A stretch of 52,658 bases of DNA from Candidatus Eiseniibacteriota bacterium. GTDB taxonomy: Bacteria > Eisenbacteria > RBG-16-71-46 > CAIMUX01. Both the position numbers and the translations under genes were made by a program. This document shows positions 45,101-52,658 of this stretch, in pieces; positions within the stretch are counted from its first letter, which is position 1, and each line of letters opens with the position of its first letter. Location of the stretch: contig JAKQSZ010000034.1 of NCBI GenBank assembly GCA_029569475.1, positions 1 to 52,658 of the forward strand, in the 5' to 3' direction. The notes under the pieces were generated by a model. That model searched no databases and was not told the DNA's origin. It worked only from the letters and a program-made list of their open reading frames with translations.

Positions 45101-45586
45101 ATGTCAGTCGTGATTCGCATGCAACGCGCGGGTGGCCGCAACTACCCGTTCTTCCGGGTGGTGGTGGCGGATTCGCGCCGGGCGCGAGATGGCCGCTTCC
45201 TGGAGAAGGTCGGCTATTACAACCCGCTCTCGCAGCCGGCCCAGGTCGAGCTGGACCAGAACCGGATGCAGTACTGGCTGCAACGGGGCGCCCAGCCTTC
45301 GGAGGCTGTCGCGGTGCTGTTCAAGCAGTACCAGCGGACGCGCCCGGCGACGGGTGAGGCACTGGCCGTGACCACGGCGGCAGCCTCAACGCCAGCCGCT
45401 GTTCCGGCCGCGGCTCCAGCCCCCGCGCCGGTCCCTGCCCCGGCTCCGCCGGCTGTCTCGGCTCCGGCCCCGCCGGCTGTTCCGGAGGCGGCTCCGGCTC
45501 CGGAGACTCCGCCGGCGGCTTCTGAAGGGGATGCCGGTGCGGCGCCCGCGGGCGAGACCGCGGCAGGAGAGACCCCGACGGCTTAG
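45101..45586 (+). CDS. rpsP: Ribosomal protein bS16 with long Ala/Pro tail
   Basis: 161 aa, about twice the usual 80-90. Residues 1-80 are ordinary bS16 (VIRMQRAGGRNYPFFRVVVAD, FLEKVGYYNP). Residues 90-161 are almost only Ala, Pro, Val, Glu and Gly and end ETPTA. The ribosome binding site GAGGAGG lies 8-9 nt before the ATG. Such tails are probably disordered and protrude from the ribosome surface; no function is known to me. Confidence 0.96.
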   Translation: MSVVIRMQRAGGRNYPFFRVVVADSRRARDGRFLEKVGYYNPLSQPAQVELDQNRMQYWLQRGAQPSEAVAVLFKQYQRTRPATGEALAVTTAAASTPAAVPAAAPAPAPVPAPAPPAVSAPAPPAVPEAAPAPETPPAASEGDAGAAPAGETAAGETPTA

Positions 45587-45766
45587 GCGTAGATTCGAGC
45601 CCCTGGTGGTCGGGGCCCCGGCATTGCTGGTCGCCAGGCTTCTTGCAGGAGATGTCGGTGAAGAGGGCGGCTCAGGCCGCCGCCGGCAGACCGGGCAAGA
45701 CCACATCGATCGCGCGCACGTCCCTCATGGGGGGCGGCAAAGTGAATGGACGGAAGCGAGGATGAC

Positions 45767-46006
45767 ATGTCTGAGACAAAGGAATTGATCGAGTTCATGA
45801 TCCGGGCGCTGGTGGACAAACCGGACGAGGTCGAGGTCACCGCGGTGACCGGTGAAAAGACCACTGTGTTCGAACTCAGGGTGGGGGATGGGGATCTCGG
45901 CAAGATCATCGGCAAGCACGGAAGGACCATTCGGGCCATCCGCACCCTGCTTTCCGCTTCGTCCACCAAGGAGAACAAACGCGCGGTCCTGGAGATCCTG
46001 GAGTAG
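45767..46006 (+). CDS. khpA: KH-domain RNA-binding protein KhpA
   Basis: 79 aa, family length. [20 protein letters not shown] at the N-terminus, the KH GxxG loop in [13 protein letters not shown], and [12 protein letters not shown] at the end. It is a small RNA chaperone, usually partnered with KhpB, and sits between rpsP and rimM in many phyla, as here. I chose the ATG at 45767 (GAGG 5 nt upstream) over the ATG at 45746. Confidence 0.95.
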   Translation: MSETKELIEFMIRALVDKPDEVEVTAVTGEKTTVFELRVGDGDLGKIIGKHGRTIRAIRTLLSASSTKENKRAVLEILE

Positions 46007-46113
46007 CCGGTCCCGGCTGCTCCCTGGCGCCACGGGCTGTTCTGGGCATCCCGGAGGAACGCTGAGGGGAGGCCCGGCACGGCGATCCAATCCGGCAGCC
46101 TGAGCTGTCCAGC

Positions 46114-46647
46114 ATGCGCGTTCTCGTAGGCCAGATCGTCAAGGTCTTCGGAATCCAGGGCGAGGTGATCATCGAGCCCACCGGCGATGATCCCCGGAGA
46201 TTCGCGCCCGGAACCGAGCTGTACCTCGATCCCCGAGGGAACGAACGGGTTCGAATCGCCTCCCGCCGGGGGCAGGGGGGCCGGATTGTCGTTTCCTTCG
46301 AGGGACGGCCGGATCGGACGGCGGTCGAGGAACTCGCCCGGCGATCGCTCTACCAGGAGTCGGCGGCGCTGCCGGTGCTTCCCGAAGGGGAGTACTACGA
46401 GTTCCAGCTGGAGGGGCTGCGGGTGACACACCCCGACGGCCGGGAACTCGGCAGGCTGACCTCCGTGATCCCGGCCCCGGCCTGCGATCTCTACGAGGTG
46501 CGCGGATCCGGGGGAGAGTGGCTGATCCCGGCTCGGAAGGAGTTCATCGCATGGGTCGATCTGGAGAAGGGCGAGCTGCGCCTGACCGACCGGAGCGACC
46601 TGCTGGAGGCGCAGCGCCAGGACCGGCGCTTCGAATCTCCATCCTGA
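46114..46647 (+). CDS. rimM: Ribosome maturation factor RimM
   Basis: 177 aa. N-terminal RimM domain (VGQIVKVFGIQGEVIIEP) and C-terminal PRC-barrel ([34 protein letters not shown]). It assists 30S maturation by binding uS19. The last 97 nt overlap the proposed trmD start in another frame. Confidence 0.94.
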   Translation: MRVLVGQIVKVFGIQGEVIIEPTGDDPRRFAPGTELYLDPRGNERVRIASRRGQGGRIVVSFEGRPDRTAVEELARRSLYQESAALPVLPEGEYYEFQLEGLRVTHPDGRELGRLTSVIPAPACDLYEVRGSGGEWLIPARKEFIAWVDLEKGELRLTDRSDLLEAQRQDRRFESPS

Positions 46648-47498
46648 CGGGCTTCCCCCGGATGTTCGAGGGGCCTTTCGAAGAGGGGATGATCCGGGTC
46701 GCCCGGGACCGCGGCCTGGTCGATATCAGGGTCGTGAACCTGCGGGACTTCACCGACGATCCGCACCGGTCGATCGATGACTATCCCTACGGGGGCGGCC
46801 CCGGGATGATCCTCAAGGTGGAGCCGGTCTTCCGGGCGCTGCAGGCCCTGCCCTCGCCGGTGGCCGACCGCCGGGAGGTCGTCCTGCTGACGCCGCAGGG
46901 GGAGCGCTGCGACCAGGCCCTGGTTCGGCGACTGACCGAGTCCGGGGACGTGGTCCTGATCCTGGGCCGTTACAAGGGGCTGGACGAGCGGATCCGGACC
47001 TTCGTGACGCGGGAGGTCTCGATCGGGGACTATGTCCTCTCGGGGGGAGAGCCCGCCGCCCTGGTCCTGGCCGATGCCATGGCCCGGCTGGTCCCGGGGG
47101 TTCTGGGGGACATCGAATCCGCGCTCTCGGATTCTTTCGAGACGGGGATCCTGGATTCGGCGTACTATACTCGTCCGGAGGAGTTTCGGGGGATGAAGGT
47201 CCCGGCCGAGCTTCTGACCGGACATCATGAGCAGGTCCGGAAGAGCCGCCGGCGGGATGCGCTGCTGCGCACCCTGCGGCGGAGGCCGGAGCTTCTGGCG
47301 CAAGCGGAACTGAGCGCGCCGGAGCGCCGGTGGCTGATGGAGCGAGGCTGGCAGACAGGGGCGCCCAACCCGGATTCGGAGGCGACGAAGCCTTCGGACG
47401 ACGGCGGCCCACCGAGAGAGGGGACGAACGCGGGCCGTCCCCGGAGGCTGGGAAGGACGACCCGCAGCAAGAGGTCAACGGATCCATGGACGTGTTGA
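46551..47498 (+). CDS. trmD: tRNA (guanine-37-N1)-methyltransferase TrmD
   Basis: 315 aa. SPOUT fold with [15 protein letters not shown], the substrate and knot region [26 protein letters not shown] and [15 protein letters not shown]. Family proteins begin at about the ISILT strand, but no start codon exists there in this frame. The first usable one upstream is ATG 46551, with AAGGAG 8 nt before it, giving a 28-residue Gly/Arg/Pro extension and a 97-nt overlap with rimM. The C-terminal 35 residues, after the catalytic fold, are Arg/Gly-rich. It overlaps rplS by 13 nt. Confidence 0.95.
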   Translation: MGRSGEGRAAPDRPERPAGGAAPGPALRISILTGFPRMFEGPFEEGMIRVARDRGLVDIRVVNLRDFTDDPHRSIDDYPYGGGPGMILKVEPVFRALQALPSPVADRREVVLLTPQGERCDQALVRRLTESGDVVLILGRYKGLDERIRTFVTREVSIGDYVLSGGEPAALVLADAMARLVPGVLGDIESALSDSFETGILDSAYYTRPEEFRGMKVPAELLTGHHEQVRKSRRRDALLRTLRRRPELLAQAELSAPERRWLMERGWQTGAPNPDSEATKPSDDGGPPREGTNAGRPRRLGRTTRSKRSTDPWTC

Positions 47499-47941
47499 GA
47501 AATGTCGAGGCCCCGCAGATGCGGAGCGACTTCCCGGCCTTCGGACCGGGGGACACCATCAAGGTTCAGGTGCGCGTTCGCGAAGGGGACAAGGAGCGCC
47601 TGCAGGCGTTCCAGGGTGTCGTGATCGGCCGCCGTGGCGCGGGGCTGCGTGCCAGCTTCACGGTCCGCAAGGTCTCCGACGGCGTCGGGGTCGAGCGCAT
47701 CTTCCCGGCGCACTCGCCCTCGATCGCGAAGATCGAGGTCGTGCGGCGCGGCGCCGTCCGGCGGTCGAAGATCTACTTCCTCAGCGAGCTCAAGGGCAAG
47801 TCCGCCCGAATCAAGGAGAAGAGAGCGCCCGGCGGCGCGCGCGGCAAGGGTGCGGCACGCAAGAAGGCTGCTCCGGCGGCGCCCCCCGCGGCGGCCGCTG
47901 CCCCGTCCGAGGCTCCGGTCGCAGAGAATCCGACCGCGTAG
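47486..47941 (+). CDS. rplS: Ribosomal protein bL19 with Ala/Pro tail
   Basis: 151 aa; usual length is about 115. Residues 1-112 are ordinary bL19 ([30 protein letters not shown] start, [15 protein letters not shown]). Residues 118-151 are Lys then Ala/Pro-rich and end ENPTA, similar to the bS16 tail. The start overlaps the trmD end. Confidence 0.96.
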   Translation: MDVLRNVEAPQMRSDFPAFGPGDTIKVQVRVREGDKERLQAFQGVVIGRRGAGLRASFTVRKVSDGVGVERIFPAHSPSIAKIEVVRRGAVRRSKIYFLSELKGKSARIKEKRAPGGARGKGAARKKAAPAAPPAAAAAPSEAPVAENPTA

Positions 47942-48179
47942 TTTCGGGTCTGGCTCCGGGTCTTTCAGTTCTGCGGCTTCTCCGGCGGCGTGATCCTTGC
48001 CTGGATCGCCGCCGGACGCCTGTCTGCAGACTGCCGCGGATTCCTCGCAGCGAAAGCCGCGAGTCCGCTGGATCCCGTTCCCGTCGGTCGATCTGTATTT
48101 CCGCCGCCGACCGACTCTACGGCACGCCGGTGTCAGCGCAAGGTTCGTGCGACGAGATGAGGACACCCTCAACCGCAGC

Positions 48180-48536
48180 ATGCGAGGCCGTCTGGGTGAA
48201 GACCTGGCGGCCTCGTATCTGCTCCTGCGCGGTTTCACCATCCTCGAACGCAATGCGCGCGAGGGGCCCCGCGAGCTCGATCTCATTGCCTCCATCCCCG
48301 GATGGTTCGTGGTCGTGGAGGTTCGCCTGCGCGCCGACGCGGAGCGCGGCCTGCCCGAGCAGTCCATTCAGTGGCGCAAGCGGCAGCAGCTACGGCGCGC
48401 CGCCGAGGCTCGTTGGTTGCGGCAAGGGCGTGACTATGGGCCGTTGCGCATGGACATGATCAGCGTGCTGCTGACACCCGATGGCCTGCGTCTCCGCCAC
48501 TATCCGCATTTCATGGTGCCCGCCGCGACCCGGTGA
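48180..48536 (+). CDS. yraN: YraN/UPF0102 family protein
   Basis: 118 aa. The family line is seen in GRLGEDLAASYLLLRGFTILERNARE, RELDLIAS and VVVEVRLRAD. It is a restriction-endonuclease-like fold of unknown role. The usual catalytic Lys of the VEVK motif is Arg here, and the Gly before the ELDLIA is also changed. Start uncertain: ATG 48180 has no clear ribosome binding site; GTG 48147 would add 11 residues. It follows rplS by 238 bp; rnhB, which often lies between them, is absent. Confidence 0.85.
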   Translation: MRGRLGEDLAASYLLLRGFTILERNAREGPRELDLIASIPGWFVVVEVRLRADAERGLPEQSIQWRKRQQLRRAAEARWLRQGRDYGPLRMDMISVLLTPDGLRLRHYPHFMVPAATR

Positions 48537-49179
48537 TGCCTCGGAATCGTGAGACGAAGACATCGGGAAGGATAGGAAAGCAGGAAGAGGGTAGTAGGAG
48601 TTTTGGGCGTGCCCCGGCCCGCGCTTGCGCGCTCCGCGCGCGGACCCCGCCCCCGTCCTCAGCTCGCCGCCCCCCGTCCCCCGCCCGGGCAGCGACTCGC
48701 GGCAAACCGAATCGCGCGTCGTTCGGATTCACTGCCAGCTCGCGATTCTCCAGCTCCCGCTGACACAAGCCTCGGCGCCACGACCAGGATGGCCAATTCG
48801 ACGTTCCTCTTGAGGTACAACCCAACGAGCGGTCTATCGCAGAAGCACGACACGGGCGCCGCCATTCCTCTCACCATCGATCGACCTTCACCTCGTACAG
48901 GTTCAATCGCTTGTGATTGCGGTTCCGACGCCCTCGTCATGCTCGCTCACCGAAGGAGGATGTCAATGAGGTCGCACATTGGATCGGTCACTACGATCGT
49001 TGGTGGACTATGCCGGAGATCCGTGCCCTGACGCGGCCAACCCCAACCGCCAACCTATCGGGCAGGCGATACGTCACCCCGAGTCGATCGGTCTCTTGAC
49101 TATACGCGTTGTTGCGAGTAAGATTCTGTTGTTTGACAACGATAGCCACGGAGCATGGAGGCGCGATGTGTCCAGCCCG
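48537..49179. other. Non-coding region with a gene remnant
   Basis: 643 bp after yraN. It has a GC-only tract around 48615-48690 with a CCGCGC/GCGCGG hairpin that may end the ribosomal cluster, several weak open frames with no recognisable protein, and the heparinase-like remnant at 48966-49023. Confidence 0.5.
48966..49023 (+). pseudogene. Remnant of a second heparinase-like gene
   Basis: The first 12 nt (ATGAGGTCGCAC) equal the start of the gene at 51725. About 20 nt later a stretch encoding LRSLVDYAGDP matches LRSLVDYTGDP of that protein, with some 80% nucleotide identity over 30 nt. In the intact gene these two pieces are about 150 nt apart, so an internal deletion removed most of the signal peptide and the linking sequence. 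A GAAGGAGG-like ribosome binding site is still present. Confidence 0.5.
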
Positions 49180-51347
49180 ATGGAGTTCCGATGGTCGAAG
49201 CAGTACGGCAGACCGGTATGCCACGAGGCGTTCGGTCGGCGACGTTCGCCCGCACCCCGCACGATCCATAGCGGTCGCGATGACTCTCCGACGAAGGCGA
49301 CCGCCCTGTTCCCACGCGTTCTGATCGTTCTGGCCACGATCGCCGCCATCCTCACCAGCGCGGGCCAGGCGGACGCCCAGGTCACCGGATCGGCGGTTGG
49401 TTGGGGGAAGCAGGTTGTGGTGGAGCCTTCGGCCCTGCAGGGCGTGGCCAGAATCTCTGCCGGGTACTGGTTCTCCATGGTGATGAAGCCAGACGGCTCG
49501 CTGGTGGCCTGGGGGGACAACCAGTACGAGCAGTGCGACGTGCCGCCCGACTCCGGGTTCCTGGATTTTGACGCCGGGCAGTTCCATACGGTGGTGCTGG
49601 CCCCCGGTGGGGTCGTGGTGAGCTGGGGGCCGTGCGGCCAGGGACAGTGCTATCCGCCGGAGCCGAACCGGGACTTTGTCAAGCTGAGCGCCGGCGGGTG
49701 GCACACGGTCGGGCTGAAGTCGGACGGGACGATTCGGGCGTGGGGGGACAACGGCTACGGTCAGCTTGATATCCCGTCACCTAACAACGACTTTGTCGAG
49801 ATCTCCGCAGGGTACCGGCACAGCCTGGCGCTCAAGGCCGACAGCTCGATCGTGGCCTGGGGACACAACGGGTCCGGTGAGTGCAACGTCCCGTTGCCCA
49901 ATGAGGATTTCGTGGCGGTTTCTGCCGGTTCCGGCAACAGCTTTGGTCTCAGGTCGGATGGATCCATAGTCGCATGGGGAAACAACTACTCCGGAAAGAG
50001 CGAAGTGCCCGAACCGAACGACGGGTGGATCGCCGTCTCCGCGGCCTCATACCATACCCTGGGTCTCAAGTCCGATGGGTCGATCATCGCATGGGGTGCG
50101 ACGAGTTACGGACGGTGCGATGTTCCGGAACCGAACGCCGGGTATGTCGCCATTTCGGGCGGTTCGGACCACAGCATGGCCTTGCGGGAGGACGGCACGG
50201 TGGAGGTCTGGGGCAAGAACGGCTACATGCAGTGCAACGTCCCCGGCTACAACGGCGACTTCGTCAAGCTGGCGACCGGGACGACCCACGGGCTGGGCCT
50301 CAAGTCGGATGGCTCCGTTCTGGCGTGGGGCGGGAACGTGTATGGCGAGTGCAACGTCCCGGCGCCCAACCGAACAGCGACTTCGTTGGTATTGCAAGCT
50401 GGGGCCAGCACAGCTTGGCGCTGCGAAGCGACAGCGCCGTCGTAGCCTGGGGTCGAAACCAACGCGGTCAGATCGTAGTCCCGGAACCGAACGATGACTT
50501 CGTCGCCGTTGCCTGTGGTTCCGCGCATAGCATGGCACTCCGGTCCGACGGTGCCATCATCGCCTGGGGATGGAACCAGTACGGGCAGTGCGACGTGCCA
50601 TCGCCGAACAGCGGCTTTGTCGCCATGGCTGGGGGCGAGCGACACAGCCTCGGGCTGAAGGCAACCGGTTCAGTTCTCGCCTGGGGCAGCAACGGCTATG
50701 GCCAGTGCACAGTGCCGCTTCCCAACTCCGGCTTCACCGCCGTCGCATGTGGGTTTGAGCACAGCGTGGGCCTCAAGTCCAACGGCACCATCGTGGCCTG
50801 GGGCTACAACGGCTGGGGGCAGTGCGACGTGCCGGCACCGAACCAGGGCTTTGTCGCCATTGCCGCGGGCTATTGCCACACCTTGGGGCTCAAGTCCGAC
50901 GGCACCGTTGTCGCCTGGGGCGATCGGACCTTTTCCCAGTGTCCGCCACCGGAACCGAACGGCGGCTACATCGCCATCTCCGCCGCCTACGCGCAAAGCC
51001 TGTGCCTTCGCGGCACGCCCTCGACCTCGGTACAGGAGCTGGGGCCTCTCGGCCCAGCCGATTCCAGGTCGGTCCGGATACTCTCCGTTGCCCCGAACCC
51101 GTTCTCGGTCGTCACGGAGTTGTTGTTCGAAACGCAGCAGCCTGCTGCCGTAAGCCTCCAGGTGAACACGGTGGATGGACGCATCCTCGCCACGGTGCCG
51201 CTAGGATGGTTTCACCCGGGGTCACATCATGTCCTGTGGGATGGAAGAGATGAGTCCGGTACGCCGGCTGCATCCGGTGTGTACTTCGTGCGGCTGATTG
51301 GCGCACGGGATGGCTCCCGCGCCCGCCGCGTCGTGCTCGTACGATAG
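49180..51347 (+). pseudogene. Secreted RCC1-type double beta-propeller protein with FlgD-like C-terminal domain, frameshifted
   Basis: Two frames together encode one protein. The first (to 50445) has a hydrophobic signal segment (VLIVLATIAAILTSAGQADAQ) and eight RCC1-like units; the second, from about 50375, has six more and a C-terminal domain (about 51040-51347) with APNPFS, VNTVDGR and WDGRDESGTPAASGVYFVRL, typical of FlgD-like Ig / type IX secretion type A sorting domains. The units are 38-39 residues, with G/A-x-x-H-S/T-x-x-L-x-x-DG-x-x-x-AWG-x-N-x-x-GQC-x-VP-x-PN. The 14 units equal two seven-bladed propellers. The break, near 50370, is a CCAAC/CGAAC near-duplication adding 5 nt. The start is also unclear: ATG 49180 lacks a ribosome binding site, while ATG 49166 has GGAGG but is in another frame. 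Confidence 0.75.
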
Positions 51348-51724
51348 AGTTTTGCACATCTGAACTGACTCTACTCTATATATAGTCCGACCGGGTCCGA
51401 GCCTCGGTCGTGCGTGCCGGCGCCCAGAGCCCGGCGTCCGTGGCTCGGTCTGTCCGTTCGCCAGAAACAGGGATGTCGTCGGGATCGAGGTGGAGGTCAT
51501 GGGCACTGCGGTGTTGTCTCTTCTCGCGATCAAGCCGCCCCGCGGGCCCCCAGGAGGGCTTGGCCCTTGTTCTGCCCCCGCCGCACAAGACCGTCCGAGT
51601 TGTCAAGGTGTCGAATGAGCCACCCAACGGGTGGCCCTTGATCACGGTGTCGCGCTGTCACTCAGTCACGCACGTGCACTCGTACGTGCGGATGTCCGAT
51701 CGTGCAAGCCACAGAAGGATTCGC
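51348..51724. other. Intergenic region upstream of the heparinase-like gene
   Basis: 377 bp. An AT-rich TATATA (51377-51382), rare in this window, lies 17-19 bp after TTGCAC (51352-51357) and may be the promoter. A perfect GCCACCC/GGGTGGC hairpin with 3-nt loop sits at 51619-51635. Open frames here have no recognisable product. Confidence 0.45.
51352..51382 (+). promoter_or_regulatory. Candidate promoter
   Basis: TTGCAC at 51352-51357 with TCTATA (17 bp spacing) or TATATA (19 bp) as -10. It starts just after the RCC1 gene's stop and points to the gene at 51725. Confidence 0.3.
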
Positions 51725-52522
51725 ATGAGGTCGCACTCTGGAGCGTTCCTGCTTCCTCTCGCCTGCGTTGCTCTCGGTTCCATTGTCTGCACTGCACCCG
51801 CCCGGTCCGAGATCCTGCAGCTTCCGCCGCACCCGCGACTCATCGTCTACGGCACCGAAGTCGAACCTACGCGCCTGGAGGAACTGAGGTCGCTGGTGGA
51901 CTACACCGGAGACCCCGCGGAGTGGAGCGACCGGAAGAAGGCGTCCGTGCTCGCGCTCCGCTCCCTCCGGGCAGGCGCCCACTCCTGGAACAGCCTGCAG
52001 CCGAACTGGGGAAGCGTGGTCAACCAGGACGGCCAGTACCGTTCTGTGGCGACGCTGGCTCTGGCGGACATGATGATGAAGTACAAAGGCGACTTGTACG
52101 AGGAGTACGCGGACTCATCTCGCGCATACGCGGACAAGGCCAAGTCTTTTGTGAACTACTGGAGGACCAACGGAGACTACAATTGGGGACGCTGGAAGCC
52201 CGGTCCTCCGGTATCTCTCCGGAACGAACTGGGTTACGCCGAAGTTCTGGCGGCCTACGCGCTGTTCTACGACTGGTGTCACGACCGCCTGCTCGAGGAC
52301 ACGGAGGAGATGGGCCTGTTCGCTCGCGACATCTATGAGCTTATGACGTCCGATTCCGTCTATGCCAACCCTCATGTAATGGGCGGCCATTGGCGGAGTC
52401 CCTGCTGCTACGACAACAACCACCTCGGCGTCATCTTCGGTGCCGTCGGACTCGCGGCGTTGGCGCTGGATCAAGAGGCAGAGTGGTTTGAGGTTCCCCC
52501 GAAAAGATGGACACTCAGTTAG
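51725..52522 (+). pseudogene. Heparinase II/III-like polysaccharide lyase, N-terminal part, interrupted
   Basis: 265 aa to the stop, against 500-700 for intact relatives. Start: ATG with GAAGGA 5 nt upstream; signal peptide 1-31 (MRSHSGAFLLPLACVALGSIVCTAPARSE). Then HPRLIVYGTEVEPTRLEEL, the usual opening of heparinase II/III-type (alpha/alpha-toroid) proteins, and helical-repeat sequence with YAEVLAAYALFYDWCHDRL and GGHWRSPCCYDNNHLGVIFG (Asn-His pair). Family sequence continues to LALDQEAEW, then stops making sense at 52489, where an insertion-sequence-like end begins; the last 11 residues come from that element. The beta-sandwich half is missing from this window. Confidence 0.65.
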
Positions 52523-52658
52523 CCCGGACTATTCGCGAACGGGCGTCGTATGACCGGTCGACAGCCTATGTGGACGCTTTCCGGGCCTCCTCGCGGCACT
52601 CTCAGCCGTCTGACGCGGTTCGAGGCCGGGATCGGACGGTTCGGCGTGTGGTCCGCGA
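52489..52658. mobile_element. Probable insertion-sequence end (partial)
   Basis: The sequence from 52489 begins TGAGGTTCCCCCGAAAAGAT and continues GGACACT. This resembles the terminal repeats of IS3-family elements, which commonly start TG and contain a run of C, then AAAA, then TGGACAC. It begins exactly where the heparinase-like reading frame loses sense. A plus-strand frame opens at ATG 52507 (MDTQLARTIRERASYDRS) and stays open to the window edge; I do not recognise it. The other end, and any target duplication, lie outside the window. Confidence 0.4.

Noticed and set aside
46248..46262. GGTTCGAATC, like a tRNA T-loop
   Set aside because: Lies inside rimM in frame; no acceptor or anticodon stem can be built around it.
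48659..48940. 93-residue minus-strand open frame with a hydrophobic stretch
   Set aside because: The hydrophobic run is short, the rest is Arg/Gly-rich, and it has no clear start signal.
51376..51645. 89-residue minus-strand open frame
   Set aside because: No ribosome binding site, no recognisable domain; considered as a decayed mobile-element piece but not supportable.

Overview
The window is about 65-70% GC, densely coded and carries no rRNA or tRNA that I can see. Several features point to an uncultured Gram-negative of the FCB superphylum, most like Candidatus Eisenbacteria: an outer-membrane porin ending in Phe, a secreted beta-propeller protein with a FlgD-like (type IX secretion type A) C-terminal domain, Ala/Pro-rich tails on ribosomal proteins, and large secreted proteins built from GACC...PNPC cysteine repeats. 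The phylum is an inference from gene style, not a database result.

Layout. 1-5560 (minus): the first codons of a gene running off the left edge, an SGNH-hydrolase-like protein, and the two subunits of a heterodimeric ABC exporter. 6278-9100 (minus): a 940-residue secreted protein with 12 six-cysteine repeats. 9556-18010 (minus): a phosphate locus in the order porin, pstS, pstC, pstA, pstB, phoB, phoR, phoU, preceded by a set of 11-bp-phased repeats that look like a Pho box array. 18347-19111 (plus): a small secreted protein. 19207-23971 (minus): the conserved prkA-yhbH-spoVR trio. 24360-32220 (plus): ruvB, queA, tgt, yajC, fmt, rsmB, a PASTA protein and rpe. 32530-38542 (plus): glgE and a treS-maltokinase fusion, three of the four steps from trehalose to alpha-glucan. 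38808-43062 (plus): a small surface-repeat protein and a 1140-residue secreted protein with 13 six-cysteine repeats. 43687-48536 (plus): ffh, rpsP, khpA, rimM, trmD, rplS and yraN. 48966-52658: a decayed accessory region with a heparinase-like remnant, a frameshifted RCC1 double propeller, and a second heparinase-like gene cut off by what looks like an insertion-sequence end.

The most unusual content is a set of three secreted proteins (6278-9100, 18347-19111, 39640-43062). All end exactly in a [ST]-W-G-[RK]-I-K-x-x-Y-[RKN] tail. They also share modules in pairs: six-cysteine repeats in two of them, and a roughly 190-residue beta-rich domain in two of them. This looks like a family of exported proteins with a common C-terminal address tag, distinct from the FlgD-like tag on the RCC1 protein. 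A second candidate is an 11-bp inverted repeat that would bury the Shine-Dalgarno of the gene leaving the left edge. Short tandem repeats are frequent, both between genes (5-, 16- and 19-bp units) and inside coding sequence (45-bp units in an exporter linker).
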